This document shows, piece by piece, positions 1-7,335 of a DNA stretch of 13,540 bases. The position numbers and the translations under genes were made by a program. Origin of the DNA: FW021-bin31 sp964478125 (lineage in GTDB: Bacteria > Bacteroidota > Bacteroidia > Chitinophagales > Chitinophagaceae); assembly GCA_964478125.1 (NCBI GenBank), contig CAYZGR010000074.1, forward strand, positions 1-13,540, given 5' to 3'. Numbering within the stretch: the first letter of the stretch is position 1; every line of letters begins with the position of its first letter. The notes beneath the pieces were generated by a model. It worked only from the letters and a program-made list of their open reading frames with translations. It was not told where the DNA came from and ran no database searches.

Positions 1-495
1 GCGGTATATATACGTGAAGACTCAACCTGGAATGTCCCTGAGCCGGAATTGACCCTTTTTATAAATAGTTCTGGTGAAATTGCGGGTTATACCGTTGGTA
101 ATGATATGAGTAGCCGAAGCATTGAAGGAGAAAATCCCTTATATCTTCCCCAGGCCAAGGTTTATGAAAGAAGCGCTGCTTTGGGGCCCTGTCTTTATAT
201 CCCGGAAACAGCGTTGCCAAAAGACACTTCTATCACCATGGCCATTTACCGGGAGGGAGAAGTATGTTTTAAAGGTACCATACAGATCCATCAGATGAAA
301 CGCTCCTTTAAAGAACTGACCGCTTACCTATGCAGGGGCTTTAGCTTCCCGCACGGGAGCTATCTCATGACGGGCACCTGCCTGGTCCCTGAAAATGACT
401 TTACTCTAAGGAGGGGAGACCGGATAGAAATTACGATCGAATATATCGGAACACTGGTTAATGAGGTGGAGGTGTGGAGCAGTAGGCAGCGGTAG
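1..495 (+). CDS. Fumarylacetoacetate hydrolase (FAH) family protein, 3' part
   Basis: The reading frame is open from base 1 and ends at TAG 493-495, giving 164 residues of a protein that begins outside the window. It reads as the C-terminal catalytic domain of the FAH superfamily, Mg-dependent enzymes that hydrolyse, decarboxylate or dehydrate oxo-acids. An ExE pair in PEPEL (fragment residues 14 and 16), an Asp in GNDMSSR (residue 35) and a Lys in PQAKVY (residue 53) fit the metal-binding and catalytic positions of the fold. The stretch GENPLYLPQAKVYERS resembles the subgroup acting on 2-keto-3-deoxy sugar acids (2-keto-3-deoxy-arabonate dehydratase-like), so a role in sugar-acid catabolism is likely, but the substrate cannot be fixed from this fragment. 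The ATG at 49 is internal, because conserved sequence continues upstream of it. No neighbouring sugar-acid gene is visible. Confidence 0.85.
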   Translation, partial: AVYIREDSTWNVPEPELTLFINSSGEIAGYTVGNDMSSRSIEGENPLYLPQAKVYERSAALGPCLYIPETALPKDTSITMAIYREGEVCFKGTIQIHQMKRSFKELTAYLCRGFSFPHGSYLMTGTCLVPENDFTLRRGDRIEITIEYIGTLVNEVEVWSSRQR

Positions 496-579
496 TAGCA
501 GTAGGCAATGGCATAGGGAGCATTTTTCAAGATCCGGGGATTAAAAAGATGAAAGATTATAAGGATATAAAATTTTTCT

Positions 580-587
580 TATCTTTA
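580..587 (+). promoter_or_regulatory. Possible -7 box for the lipoprotein gene
   Basis: TATCTTTA matches the Bacteroidota -7 consensus TAnnTTTG at all fixed positions except the last. It lies 28 bases before the ATG at 616 in an AT-rich stretch. No clear -33 TTTG is seen, so this is tentative. Confidence 0.3.
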
Positions 588-615
588 TGCTTCAATCCAT
601 CAAAATGCTACTAAA

Positions 616-1041
616 ATGAAAAAGCTACACCGTTCCTTTCTGGCTACAACCATTTTCTTATCCCTCGGAATGATGATTTTGATTTCTTGTGGTAATTCAG
701 CTCAAAAGACGCAAAACAGTACTTCCGACAGCCTGACCGCTGTAAATACCTTTAAGGATAAGGTACATCGTTTTGATTCCTCATGGAAAGATCGGCTCCA
801 GATGTTGGATACCCGGATACATGAGTATGACAGCAGCGCGAACACTTATAAGGGATCGCTCCATGACAAGATGGAAAAGCAGCTTAAAAAGATAAAGGCG
901 GAAAGGGATTCCCTTGCTAAATCGCTGGACCAAGTTCAGGATCAGGGCCAGGAAAAATGGCAGGTTTTTCAAAAGAAAGTAAGCGATCAATATTCAACGG
1001 TGGTCCAATCGCTTACGGATTTGAGAAATCTGAACCAATAG
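616..1041 (+). CDS. Small coiled-coil lipoprotein of unknown function
   Basis: This 141-residue protein begins with a type II signal peptide: a basic MKKLHR start, a hydrophobic core, then the lipobox LISC with the lipidated cysteine near residue 25 followed by GNS. Without an Asp directly after the cysteine, and in a Bacteroidota host, it is probably anchored in the outer membrane or at the periplasmic face; which one is inference. The mature part is a short Ser/Thr/Asn-rich linker followed by a highly charged helical region (about residues 45-135) rich in Lys, Asp, Glu and Gln with regularly spaced Leu/Met/Val, suggesting a coiled coil. No enzyme motif is present. It ends 7 bp from the convergent hydrolase gene. 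I do not recognise a named family. Confidence 0.75.
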   Translation: MKKLHRSFLATTIFLSLGMMILISCGNSAQKTQNSTSDSLTAVNTFKDKVHRFDSSWKDRLQMLDTRIHEYDSSANTYKGSLHDKMEKQLKKIKAERDSLAKSLDQVQDQGQEKWQVFQKKVSDQYSTVVQSLTDLRNLNQ

Positions 1042-1048
1042 CTTTCCT

Positions 1049-1762
1049 TTATACATGGATCTTCCAAAAGATTTTTACCAGTTCCCATGCTTCTCTTGCA
1101 GATGCGGCATGGTAACTTTGGCGGGCATCACAGTTAAACCCATGTCCGGCCTGTGAGAATACTACGTTGACGTAATCCATGTTCAGCTCATCCAGCTCGC
1201 GGGTGATGATGTCTCTCCTTTCTTTGGGAATATGTTGGTCTTTACCTCCCCAGCAAAGGAGGAGCGGACAGGTAATATTTTTTATTCTGTCTCCTGTAAT
1301 GCCGAGTAGATCACCGCCATAGAAGCAGGCGGCACTCTTCAAGGGTAATACGGCCGAAGCAAGAAAGGAAACCCTTCCCCCAAGGCAAAATCCGATGGCG
1401 GACACACTTGTTCCATGGGTGGCTTTTTGTTTGGTCGCAAACTTGTAAGTTGTAGTGATATCGTCTATTAACCCAACGGTGGTAAGTTCCTGCATATGCT
1501 TTTTGACCGCCCCGAAGTCCGTATAAGCTACCTCGAATCCTTTACCTGCCGTGCGATGGTATAGCTCGGGTGCAATAGCATAATAACCTTCCGTGGCGAT
1601 ACGTTCGGTTACATCACGGATGTGTGCATTGACCCCAAAGGCCTCCTGGAACACCAATACAATGGGCAACCGGTTTGCATTTGTGGGATGTGCAATATAA
1701 ACCTGCATGGTGCTCCCGTCTCCTACGGTAAGGGGTACCTTAGATGTGGCTATATCGGGCAT
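1049..1762 (-). CDS. Dienelactone hydrolase family alpha/beta-hydrolase
   Basis: This 237-residue protein has the length and motifs of the dienelactone hydrolase (carboxymethylenebutenolidase) family, cytosolic alpha/beta hydrolases with a Cys-Asp-His triad. The nucleophile lies in GFCLGG (Cys126), the acid in WGGKDQHIP (Asp175) and the histidine in AGHGFNC (His207). Glu40 in FQEAFG matches the glutamate that holds the cysteine in classic DLH. No signal peptide is seen. The family cleaves dienelactone in chlorocatechol degradation, but many members act on other esters or lactones. No aromatic-degradation gene is adjacent, so the substrate is unknown. The gene lies 50 bp downstream of ychF on the same strand and may be cotranscribed. 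A near-consensus -7 box (TACTTTTA, 1784-1791, minus strand) could give it separate expression. Confidence 0.9.
   Translation of the reverse strand: MPDIATSKVPLTVGDGSTMQVYIAHPTNANRLPIVLVFQEAFGVNAHIRDVTERIATEGYYAIAPELYHRTAGKGFEVAYTDFGAVKKHMQELTTVGLIDDITTTYKFATKQKATHGTSVSAIGFCLGGRVSFLASAVLPLKSAACFYGGDLLGITGDRIKNITCPLLLCWGGKDQHIPKERRDIITRELDELNMDYVNVVFSQAGHGFNCDARQSYHAASAREAWELVKIFWKIHV
1057..1076 (+). terminator. Weak candidate terminator after the lipoprotein gene
   Basis: ATCTT (1059-1063) and AAGAT (1068-1072) form a short stem with a CCAA loop. Two G-U pairs can extend it, and five T residues follow (1072-1076). It lies 18 bp past the lipoprotein stop, inside the 3' end of the convergent gene. 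The stem is short and AT-rich, so confidence is low. Confidence 0.3.
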
Positions 1763-1812
1763 GATCTTTAACTTTTAGTTCTATAAAAGTACGGTTTTTT
1801 TTAAAGAATGGG

Positions 1813-2913
1813 TTATACATTAAAACGAAAGTGCATCACGTCTCCGTCTTGTACGACATATTCTTTTCCTTCAAGGTTTAATTTTCCCGCATCCCTGCAG
1901 GCTGCTTCCGATCCATATTTTATGTAATCTGCATATTTAATAACCTCCGCGCGGATAAAGCCTTTTTCAAAATCGGTATGGATAACGCCTGCCGCTTGGG
2001 GAGCCGTCATCCCTTTGGTAATGGTCCATGCCTTTACCTCTTTCTCTCCCGCTGTAAAGTAGGTGATCAGTTTTAATAATCTGTACGTAAAAGTGATCAG
2101 GCGTGAAACGCCGCTCTCCTTCAATCCCAGGTCCTCCAGGAAAGCCCGGCGATCTTCATAATCGTCCAGGGCGGCTATCTCAGCTTCTATGGCAGCGCTG
2201 ATATACATGACTTCTGCATTTTCTGCTTTGGCAAGCGCTTCAATTCTTTCGGTATAACTATTACCCCCGAGCACGGCCTCCTCATCTACATTACAAACGT
2301 AAATAACGGGTTTATCTGTCAGAAGGGAGAGGTCGTCTATGAACTGCTCCCGGTCTTCTTCATTTATTTCAAAGGTCCGTACCGAATTTCCTTCTTCCAG
2401 ATGGGCTTTTAATTCCTTCAGGATTCCAATACCCCTGAGCAGTGCTTTATCTCCTCCTTTGGCCTGCTTCTGGTTACGTTGCAATCTTTTTTCAACCGTT
2501 TCCAGATCCTTTAGCTGTAACTCGGTATCAATAATTTCTTTATCCCGGACAGGGTCAATACTTCCGTCCACATGTACCACATTTTCATCATCAAAACAAC
2601 GAAGGACATGGATAATGGCATCCGTATTCCGGATGTTCCCCAAAAATTGATTACCCAGGCCCTCTCCCTTACTGGCTCCCTTGACGAGTCCGGCAATATC
2701 TACGATCTCCACAGTTGCAGGTACCACTTGCTGTGGATGTACCAACGCTTCCAGCCGGATAAGGCGTTCATCCGGTACGCTGATCACGCCCACGTTAGGT
2801 TCAATAGTACAGAAAGGAAAATTGGCAGCCTGCGCCTTTGCGCTGCTGAGTGCATTGAAAAGAGTTGACTTCCCGACGTTGGGTAATCCGACGATTCCGG
2901 CTTGTAGTGCCAT
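1813..2913 (-). CDS. ychF: YchF / OLA1-type ribosome-binding ATPase
   Basis: This 366-residue protein is a full-length Obg-like P-loop NTPase. The G1 motif GLPNVGKST spans residues 9-17, the G3 motif DIAGLV begins at 72, and the G4 position carries NVDE (208-211) in place of NKxD. That substitution is the hallmark of YchF and explains its preference for ATP over GTP. A helical coiled-coil insertion (about 130-175) and a C-terminal TGS domain (about 282-365, ending GDVMHFRFNV) complete the architecture. Cys35 in NFPFCTIEPN is at the same position as the E. coli cysteine implicated in thioredoxin-dependent redox control. The family binds ribosomes and is linked to stress responses and translation of leaderless mRNAs. 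ATG at 2913 gives the canonical N-terminus, and a perfect -7 box lies just upstream. Confidence 0.97.
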   Translation of the reverse strand: MALQAGIVGLPNVGKSTLFNALSSAKAQAANFPFCTIEPNVGVISVPDERLIRLEALVHPQQVVPATVEIVDIAGLVKGASKGEGLGNQFLGNIRNTDAIIHVLRCFDDENVVHVDGSIDPVRDKEIIDTELQLKDLETVEKRLQRNQKQAKGGDKALLRGIGILKELKAHLEEGNSVRTFEINEEDREQFIDDLSLLTDKPVIYVCNVDEEAVLGGNSYTERIEALAKAENAEVMYISAAIEAEIAALDDYEDRRAFLEDLGLKESGVSRLITFTYRLLKLITYFTAGEKEVKAWTITKGMTAPQAAGVIHTDFEKGFIRAEVIKYADYIKYGSEAACRDAGKLNLEGKEYVVQDGDVMHFRFNV

Positions 2914-2932
2914 AATTGATTCAAAATTTTTG

Positions 2933-2940
2933 CAAAGGTA
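2933..2940 (-). promoter_or_regulatory. Promoter -7 box for ychF
   Basis: On the minus strand this reads TACCTTTG, a perfect match to the Bacteroidota -7 consensus TAnnTTTG, ending 19 bases before the ychF ATG. The predicted 5' leader is short. No good -33 TTTG is found at the usual spacing. Confidence 0.6.
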
Positions 2941-3108
2941 CTATTTCCTGATGGGGAGAGCCATAATCAGGAATCAAAAAAATTTCCAATAGATCCCGGT
3001 AACGGTTTGTATTTTCATTGCCTTCTTGTCAAGTGGAGGAATCGTTGAAACAATTTGTTGGATTGAATGTTAACAGTAAAACCAATAAAGTACAAAATCC
3101 AGAATACC

Positions 3109-3450
3109 ATGGAAAAACTGAAAGAGATGTTTCCGGCTCCCACCCGTGAACGGAATGAAGAGAAAGCCGAATTGGCGCCCCAAAATATTGAAGCCTGGAG
3201 AAATTTTAGCAAGACGGTGTTTAAGGCCGGGGCTTTAGACGAAAAAACCAAGCAATTGATTGCTGTTGCCGTAGCCCATGTAACCCAATGCCCCTATTGT
3301 ATCCGGGCCCATTCCAAAGGTGCAGTAGCCAAAGGAGCCAGCAGGGAAGAAATCATGGAAGCTATTTGGGTGGCGGCTGAGATGAGGGCCGGCGCAGCTT
3401 ATGCACATGCAGATATAGCCGTGGACGAGCTGGATCGGATTGGGAAATAA
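3109..3450 (+). CDS. Carboxymuconolactone decarboxylase family protein, AhpD-like
   Basis: From the ATG at 3109 the protein has 113 residues and one carboxymuconolactone decarboxylase/AhpD domain. The redox motif CPYC (Cys61 and Cys64) is followed by a histidine four residues later (AH, His68), the CxxC...H arrangement used by AhpD-type alkylhydroperoxidases. This points to disulfide or peroxide chemistry rather than true lactone decarboxylation. The later part (EEIMEAIWVAAEMRAGAAYAH, split here at GAAYAH) follows the usual helical pattern. An upstream in-frame ATG at 3067 would add MLTVKPIKYKIQNT, which has no family-like character, so I prefer 3109. The partner reductase and physiological substrate are unknown, and no ahpC-like gene is adjacent. 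It appears monocistronic, divergent from ychF and convergent with the 522-residue protein gene. Confidence 0.85.
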   Translation: MEKLKEMFPAPTRERNEEKAELAPQNIEAWRNFSKTVFKAGALDEKTKQLIAVAVAHVTQCPYCIRAHSKGAVAKGASREEIMEAIWVAAEMRAGAAYAHADIAVDELDRIGK

Positions 3451-3537
3451 AAGCCTGTGAATCATTTATTAGATACGAAGAGGGTACGAAAGTGAGGAGA
3501 AGGGCTTGTATTAGTTAAAAAAGATCAAGAATATGCA

Positions 3538-3567
3538 AATGGCGTCATCTTGCAGATGCGCGCCATT
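3538..3567. terminator. Strong hairpin between convergent genes, candidate terminator
   Basis: AATGGCG (3538-3544) pairs perfectly with CGCCATT (3561-3567). Inside this, CATCT (3546-3550) pairs with AGATG (3554-3558) across a TGC loop, leaving a small 1x2 internal loop. It begins 10 bases past the stop of the minus-strand gene and 88 bases past the plus-strand gene. T-runs on either side are poor; the minus strand continues TTTGCATATTC. Termination is therefore a reasonable inference rather than certain. Confidence 0.5.
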
Positions 3568-3576
3568 CGTAGGAAT

Positions 3577-5145
3577 TCATATCCGGGGAACTTTCTTTAA
3601 AAACTTCTCCCGTATAACGTCCTGAACGGGGCGCCTGTTAATTTTACTTTCCAACCAGGAACGTACATCCAGATAAAGAAAAAAGCGCCGTTCATAAGGA
3701 TTCTGTGCTATGATTTCCAACCGTTCTTTTAATTCAATAAAGGCCTGGCGAAGACCGCGTAAGCCCACATGGTTGAACTTTTTTAAGAATTTCAGGATCT
3801 CTTCGACAACAGCGCTCAGGTCTTTATTTTTTTCCAAAAAATGATAAACGGAAGGAAGAAGGTATTCTGTTAAATCATAATTTTTTAGTTCATAATGGGC
3901 AATAAGATGTAGAATACGGGCAAAGCATTGTATGTCTGAGCGTAGATTACCTATTTTAAGATTGATGATCTTATTCAAAAAATGAATGGCCGTGCTGTTG
4001 TCGCCGCTTCCGAAATAAAGACAGGCAATTTTATAGTAAAAGACCAGAATGCGATGCTGATCCATCTGTATTCTGTGTTTTTCAAGTTGTTCCAATAATT
4101 CGGGAACTATAGTCAATCCTTTGCTAAAAGTTCCTTCCAAAAAATGTTTATTGAGTTTGGCGGTATAGGTGTGTACAAAAGCCAGGGCCCGGGTGTTTTC
4201 ATTGAAACGCTTTTCATTTTGATGCCAGAAGGTCTCGAGCGTATGCAGGTCGCTGCAAAATTTATCATAATTGCGATTAAAAAAATGGGCTGTTAATAAA
4301 TTGTTCAGGGCTTTTAGGTACAAGGGCGGATCGGTTTCTTTTTGTGAAGGATAGGTATCGAACAGATCTACCCATTTTTGTGTATAGCGGTAGAACAGCA
4401 GAAAATCTTGTAAGATATAAGCATACCAGGAATGGGCCTGGTAGAGGTTAACCTTTTCATAAAAGGTCATTTCCCCGATGGCCGGCCAGCCCGCCCGCCG
4501 GGTAGGAAGATTGTTTTCAAAGAAGGAACGCAGTATTAAAGCTTCATTTTCATTGCGCACGTGTCCCATTTTGAGATACATGCCGTAAAGCCGCAGGGCC
4601 AGATTGCTCAGATGGCTCAGGCTGGTGAGGTGTTGAATACAAATGATGGATTCTTCGGTTAACTTATCTGCCCGGTTCTCAATGCTTCGGGTAATGTGTC
4701 TGGCCTCAATAATTTTTTCAAATTCGAGCACCTGCATTTGAAGTTCGATTTCCTGATGAGTGAGGGCCAGCGTTTTTGCCTTAGCCAAAAATTTCAGACT
4801 TTGCCTGTAGAGCCCTTTATTATAAAGTATTTGTGCGTAATCTACCTGCTGCCTGATATAAATGCGTATATCCTTTTGTCGGTCGAGGGTACGAAGACTC
4901 ATTAGTAAGTGATCGTACAAATGAGCTTTTAGATTGGATAATTGTTGTTTCTTCAAGTCCGGTATACGGCTAAGAATGAAAGCCTCCTCATATTTTGTAG
5001 TGCTATCCAGGACATCAAAAAGCCGGATGAACAAGGGAGGCTTTCCTTTTTTGTCGCTAAAATGATCCAGGCGGAAATGTCTCTTTTCTGCCTTAGACAA
5101 GGACTTTATAAGGACGAATAGCGGATCGTTTTTTACCTTGGACAT
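3577..5145 (-). CDS. Large helical, TPR-like protein of unknown function
   Basis: This 522-residue protein has no signal peptide or membrane segment and looks cytosolic. It is helical nearly throughout. From about residue 100 to 420, repeated short helix pairs with Leu/Tyr/Ala spacing (for example DYAQILYNKGLYRQSLKFLAKA and YKIACLYFGSGDNSTAIHFL, each shown in part) resemble tetratricopeptide-type repeats, which usually mediate protein-protein contacts. The first segment (SLSKAEKRHFRLDHF) is basic, and the C-terminus (about 450-522) is charged and rich in Lys, Arg and Glu. I see no catalytic, DNA-binding or kinase motif. It is divergent from leuC across 147 bp, which permits but does not prove shared control. 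I do not recognise a named family and assign no function. Confidence 0.8.
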   Translation of the reverse strand: MSKVKNDPLFVLIKSLSKAEKRHFRLDHFSDKKGKPPLFIRLFDVLDSTTKYEEAFILSRIPDLKKQQLSNLKAHLYDHLLMSLRTLDRQKDIRIYIRQQVDYAQILYNKGLYRQSLKFLAKAKTLALTHQEIELQMQVLEFEKIIEARHITRSIENRADKLTEESIICIQHLTSLSHLSNLALRLYGMYLKMGHVRNENEALILRSFFENNLPTRRAGWPAIGEMTFYEKVNLYQAHSWYAYILQDFLLFYRYTQKWVDLFDTYPSQKETDPPLYLKALNNLLTAHFFNRNYDKFCSDLHTLETFWHQNEKRFNENTRALAFVHTYTAKLNKHFLEGTFSKGLTIVPELLEQLEKHRIQMDQHRILVFYYKIACLYFGSGDNSTAIHFLNKIINLKIGNLRSDIQCFARILHLIAHYELKNYDLTEYLLPSVYHFLEKNKDLSAVVEEILKFLKKFNHVGLRGLRQAFIELKERLEIIAQNPYERRFFLYLDVRSWLESKINRRPVQDVIREKFLKKVPRI

Positions 5146-5256
5146 CGGTTATCTTATTACTATTACAAACTGATGATCAATATGTTACTAATTACTATCT
5201 ACTTTGGGTATCGTAATATTAACAAAATTAAGACTTTTTTTCTGCCTGAATGCAAA

Positions 5257-5264
5257 TACTTTTG
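5257..5264 (+). promoter_or_regulatory. Promoter -7 box for the leu operon
   Basis: TACTTTTG is a perfect match to the Bacteroidota -7 consensus TAnnTTTG, ending 28 bases before the leuC ATG. A T-rich run at 5235-5241 lies near the -33 position but lacks the final G. No leucine-rich leader peptide or attenuator hairpin is visible between this box and leuC, so leader-peptide attenuation is unlikely here. Confidence 0.6.
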
Positions 5265-5292
5265 GCTTCATCCTGAGATGAAATAGCGAATT

Positions 5293-6690
5293 ATGGGAAA
5301 AACATTGATAGATAAAGTTTGGGACTCACATGTTGTTGCCGGCAGGCCCAATTATCCGGACGTATTGTACATTGATAAACAATTTATCCATGAGGTGACC
5401 AGTCCTCAGGCCTTCTCGGGCCTGCGCAGGCGCGGAATTCCGGTTTTTAGGACACAAAATACGGTGGCTACGGCGGATCACAATGTACCTACTCTGAATC
5501 AGCATCTCCCGATAAAAGAGGAGTTGAGCCGCCGGCAGGTGGAAATGTTAACCAAAAATTGTGCAGATTTTGGAGTTGAACTTTATGGGCTTGGCCATCC
5601 TTTTCAGGGTATTGTGCATATAATAGGGCCCGAACTGGGCATTACCCAGCCGGGAATGACCATTGTATGTGGCGATAGCCATACCTCGACTCACGGGGCT
5701 TTCGGTGCAATTGCTTTTGGAATTGGAACCTCCCAGGTAGAGCAGGTCCTGGCCACCCAATGCACCCTGCAATACAAACCAAAACGGATGAAAATTGAGG
5801 TGAATGGGAAACTGGGCAGGGGAGTGGTTTCCAAAGATATTATTCTGCATATTATTTCTAAAATAACGGCCGCCGGGGCTACCGGCTATTTTGTAGAATA
5901 TGATGGGGATACCATTCACAACCTGAGCATGGAAGCCCGCATGACCATTTGCAATATGAGCATTGAAATGGGGGCCCGCGGGGGAATGATCGCCCCGGAT
6001 CGCATAACGTTTGAATACATAAAAGGACGCAAATTTGCACCTCAAGGGGAAGAATGGGAGCAGGCAATGGAATATTGGAAGACTTTATATTCCGATGAGG
6101 ATGCAGAATTTGATAAAGTATTGACATTCAATGCCGAAGATATAGAACCCATGATTACTTATGGTACAAATCCGGGTATGGGTATGGGCATTACAGGCAG
6201 GATTCCCACTTTGGACCAAATAAATGAGAGAGAACGAAAGTCCTTTAAAAAAGCACTCGATTACATGGCGCTTAAGGACGGGATGCGTTTGTTAGATCGG
6301 CCCCTGGATTATGTATTTATGGGAAGCTGTACCAATTCCCGTATAGAAGATTTGCGGATGATCGCCTCTTTTGTAAAAGGAAAGAAAAAAGCGGAGAACG
6401 TGGAGGTTTGGGTGGTACCGGGTTCGGCTCAGGTTGCCAGGCAGGCCCATGAAGAAGGATTGGATCGCATTCTTATGGAAGCGGGATTTAGCTTCAGGGG
6501 AGCCGGCTGTTCGGCTTGTTTGGGAATGAATGAGGATAAAATTCCCCGTGGAAAATATTGTATTTCCACATCTAACCGGAATTTTGAAGGGAGGCAGGGT
6601 CCCGGTGCGAGAACCTTTTTAGCCAGTCCATTGATGGCTGCGGCTGCGGCTATCACCGGTAAAATTGTAGATGTCAGGGATTATCTATAG
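5293..6690 (+). CDS. leuC: 3-isopropylmalate dehydratase, large subunit
   Basis: This 465-residue protein is the aconitase-like large subunit that, with LeuD, isomerises 2-isopropylmalate to 3-isopropylmalate through isopropylmaleate in the cytosol. The three iron-sulfur ligands are in place: Cys346 in GSCTNSR, and Cys406 and Cys409 in GCSACLG. These are within one residue of the E. coli LeuC positions. Other family blocks include VTSPQAF near residue 35, MTIVCGDSHTSTHGAFGA at 122-139, and STSNRNFEGRQGPGAR at 425-440. Length and both ends match the short bacterial type (E. coli 466 residues). It is the first gene of the leu operon, with a promoter just upstream and leuD 30 bp downstream. It should need an intact 4Fe-4S cluster and so be sensitive to oxidation. 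Confidence 0.98.
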   Translation: MGKTLIDKVWDSHVVAGRPNYPDVLYIDKQFIHEVTSPQAFSGLRRRGIPVFRTQNTVATADHNVPTLNQHLPIKEELSRRQVEMLTKNCADFGVELYGLGHPFQGIVHIIGPELGITQPGMTIVCGDSHTSTHGAFGAIAFGIGTSQVEQVLATQCTLQYKPKRMKIEVNGKLGRGVVSKDIILHIISKITAAGATGYFVEYDGDTIHNLSMEARMTICNMSIEMGARGGMIAPDRITFEYIKGRKFAPQGEEWEQAMEYWKTLYSDEDAEFDKVLTFNAEDIEPMITYGTNPGMGMGITGRIPTLDQINERERKSFKKALDYMALKDGMRLLDRPLDYVFMGSCTNSRIEDLRMIASFVKGKKKAENVEVWVVPGSAQVARQAHEEGLDRILMEAGFSFRGAGCSACLGMNEDKIPRGKYCISTSNRNFEGRQGPGARTFLASPLMAAAAAITGKIVDVRDYL

Positions 6691-6720
6691 AATAATGATA
6701 TAAAAAATTAAAATGAAACC

Positions 6721-7326
6721 ATGGCGAAGACATTCAAAAAAATAGAATCTACCGTAGTGCCCCTGCCGGTAGAGAATATCGATACCGATCAGATCATTCC
6801 TGCCCGCTTCTTGAAAGCCTTGACCCGCGAGGGATTTGGGAAGAACCTTTTTCGGGACTGGCGTTATGAAGACGACGATGAAAGTAAGCCCAATAAAGAT
6901 TTCGTGTTGAATGATCCGGAATTCCGTGGAGAGATATTAGTGGCAGGTAAGAACTTCGGGTGTGGCTCTTCCAGGGAACATGCGGCCTGGGCGCTATCGG
7001 ATTACGGATTCAGAGTGGTGGTCAGCAGCTTTTTTGCGGATATCTTCCGGAATAATGCGTTGAATAATTTTCTGTTGCCGGTACAGGTATCTGATGATTT
7101 TCTCGAAGAGGTATTCGATCTGGTCGAAAAAGATCATCAGGCTGTTCTGGAAATTGATCTTGAGAAACAGCTGATCAAAATTAAAGAGACGGGAGCAGAG
7201 GAGCATTTTGAGATCAATGCCTATAAAAAGGAATGCCTGATGAAGGGTTATGATGATATTGATTATTTGTTAAGCCAAAAAGATAAAATAGAGGCTTACG
7301 AAAAAGAACGATTGATCAACTTTTGA
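6721..7326 (+). CDS. leuD: 3-isopropylmalate dehydratase, small subunit
   Basis: This 201-residue protein is the swivel-domain partner of LeuC. It shows the substrate-recognition block ENIDTDQIIPARFL (about residues 19-32), which distinguishes isopropylmalate isomerases from aconitases, and the conserved GKNFGCGSSREHAAWAL block (about 76-92) contributing active-site serine and arginine. Its length equals the bacterial LeuD norm. The ATG at 6721 immediately precedes the usual MAKTF-like start. It lies 30 bp after leuC and 9 bp before leuB, so the three genes are almost certainly cotranscribed. Nothing about it is unusual. Confidence 0.97.
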   Translation: MAKTFKKIESTVVPLPVENIDTDQIIPARFLKALTREGFGKNLFRDWRYEDDDESKPNKDFVLNDPEFRGEILVAGKNFGCGSSREHAAWALSDYGFRVVVSSFFADIFRNNALNNFLLPVQVSDDFLEEVFDLVEKDHQAVLEIDLEKQLIKIKETGAEEHFEINAYKKECLMKGYDDIDYLLSQKDKIEAYEKERLINF

Positions 7327-7335
7327 ATGTATTAA

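Noticed and set aside
2922..2932. An 11-base match between the ychF upstream region and the core of the CRISPR repeat (CAAAATTTTTG and its complement), considered as a tracrRNA anti-repeat
   Set aside because: The match is confined to A/T runs with G/C ends and stops at once on both sides. A tracrRNA anti-repeat should pair with the first part of the repeat (GTTGTGAATTGC), which does not occur here.
3067..3108. A 14-residue N-terminal extension of the AhpD-like protein from ATG 3067
   Set aside because: The added residues are basic and unlike the family. The ATG at 3109 gives the usual length, although the longer form cannot be excluded.
5265..5292. Looked for a leucine attenuator or T-box ahead of leuC
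   Set aside because: The predicted leader is about 20 bases, with no Leu-codon peptide and no room for alternative hairpins.
5548..6045. A 165-codon antisense open frame within leuC
   Set aside because: It opposes a strongly conserved gene, its translation has no family-like features, and no promoter is evident.
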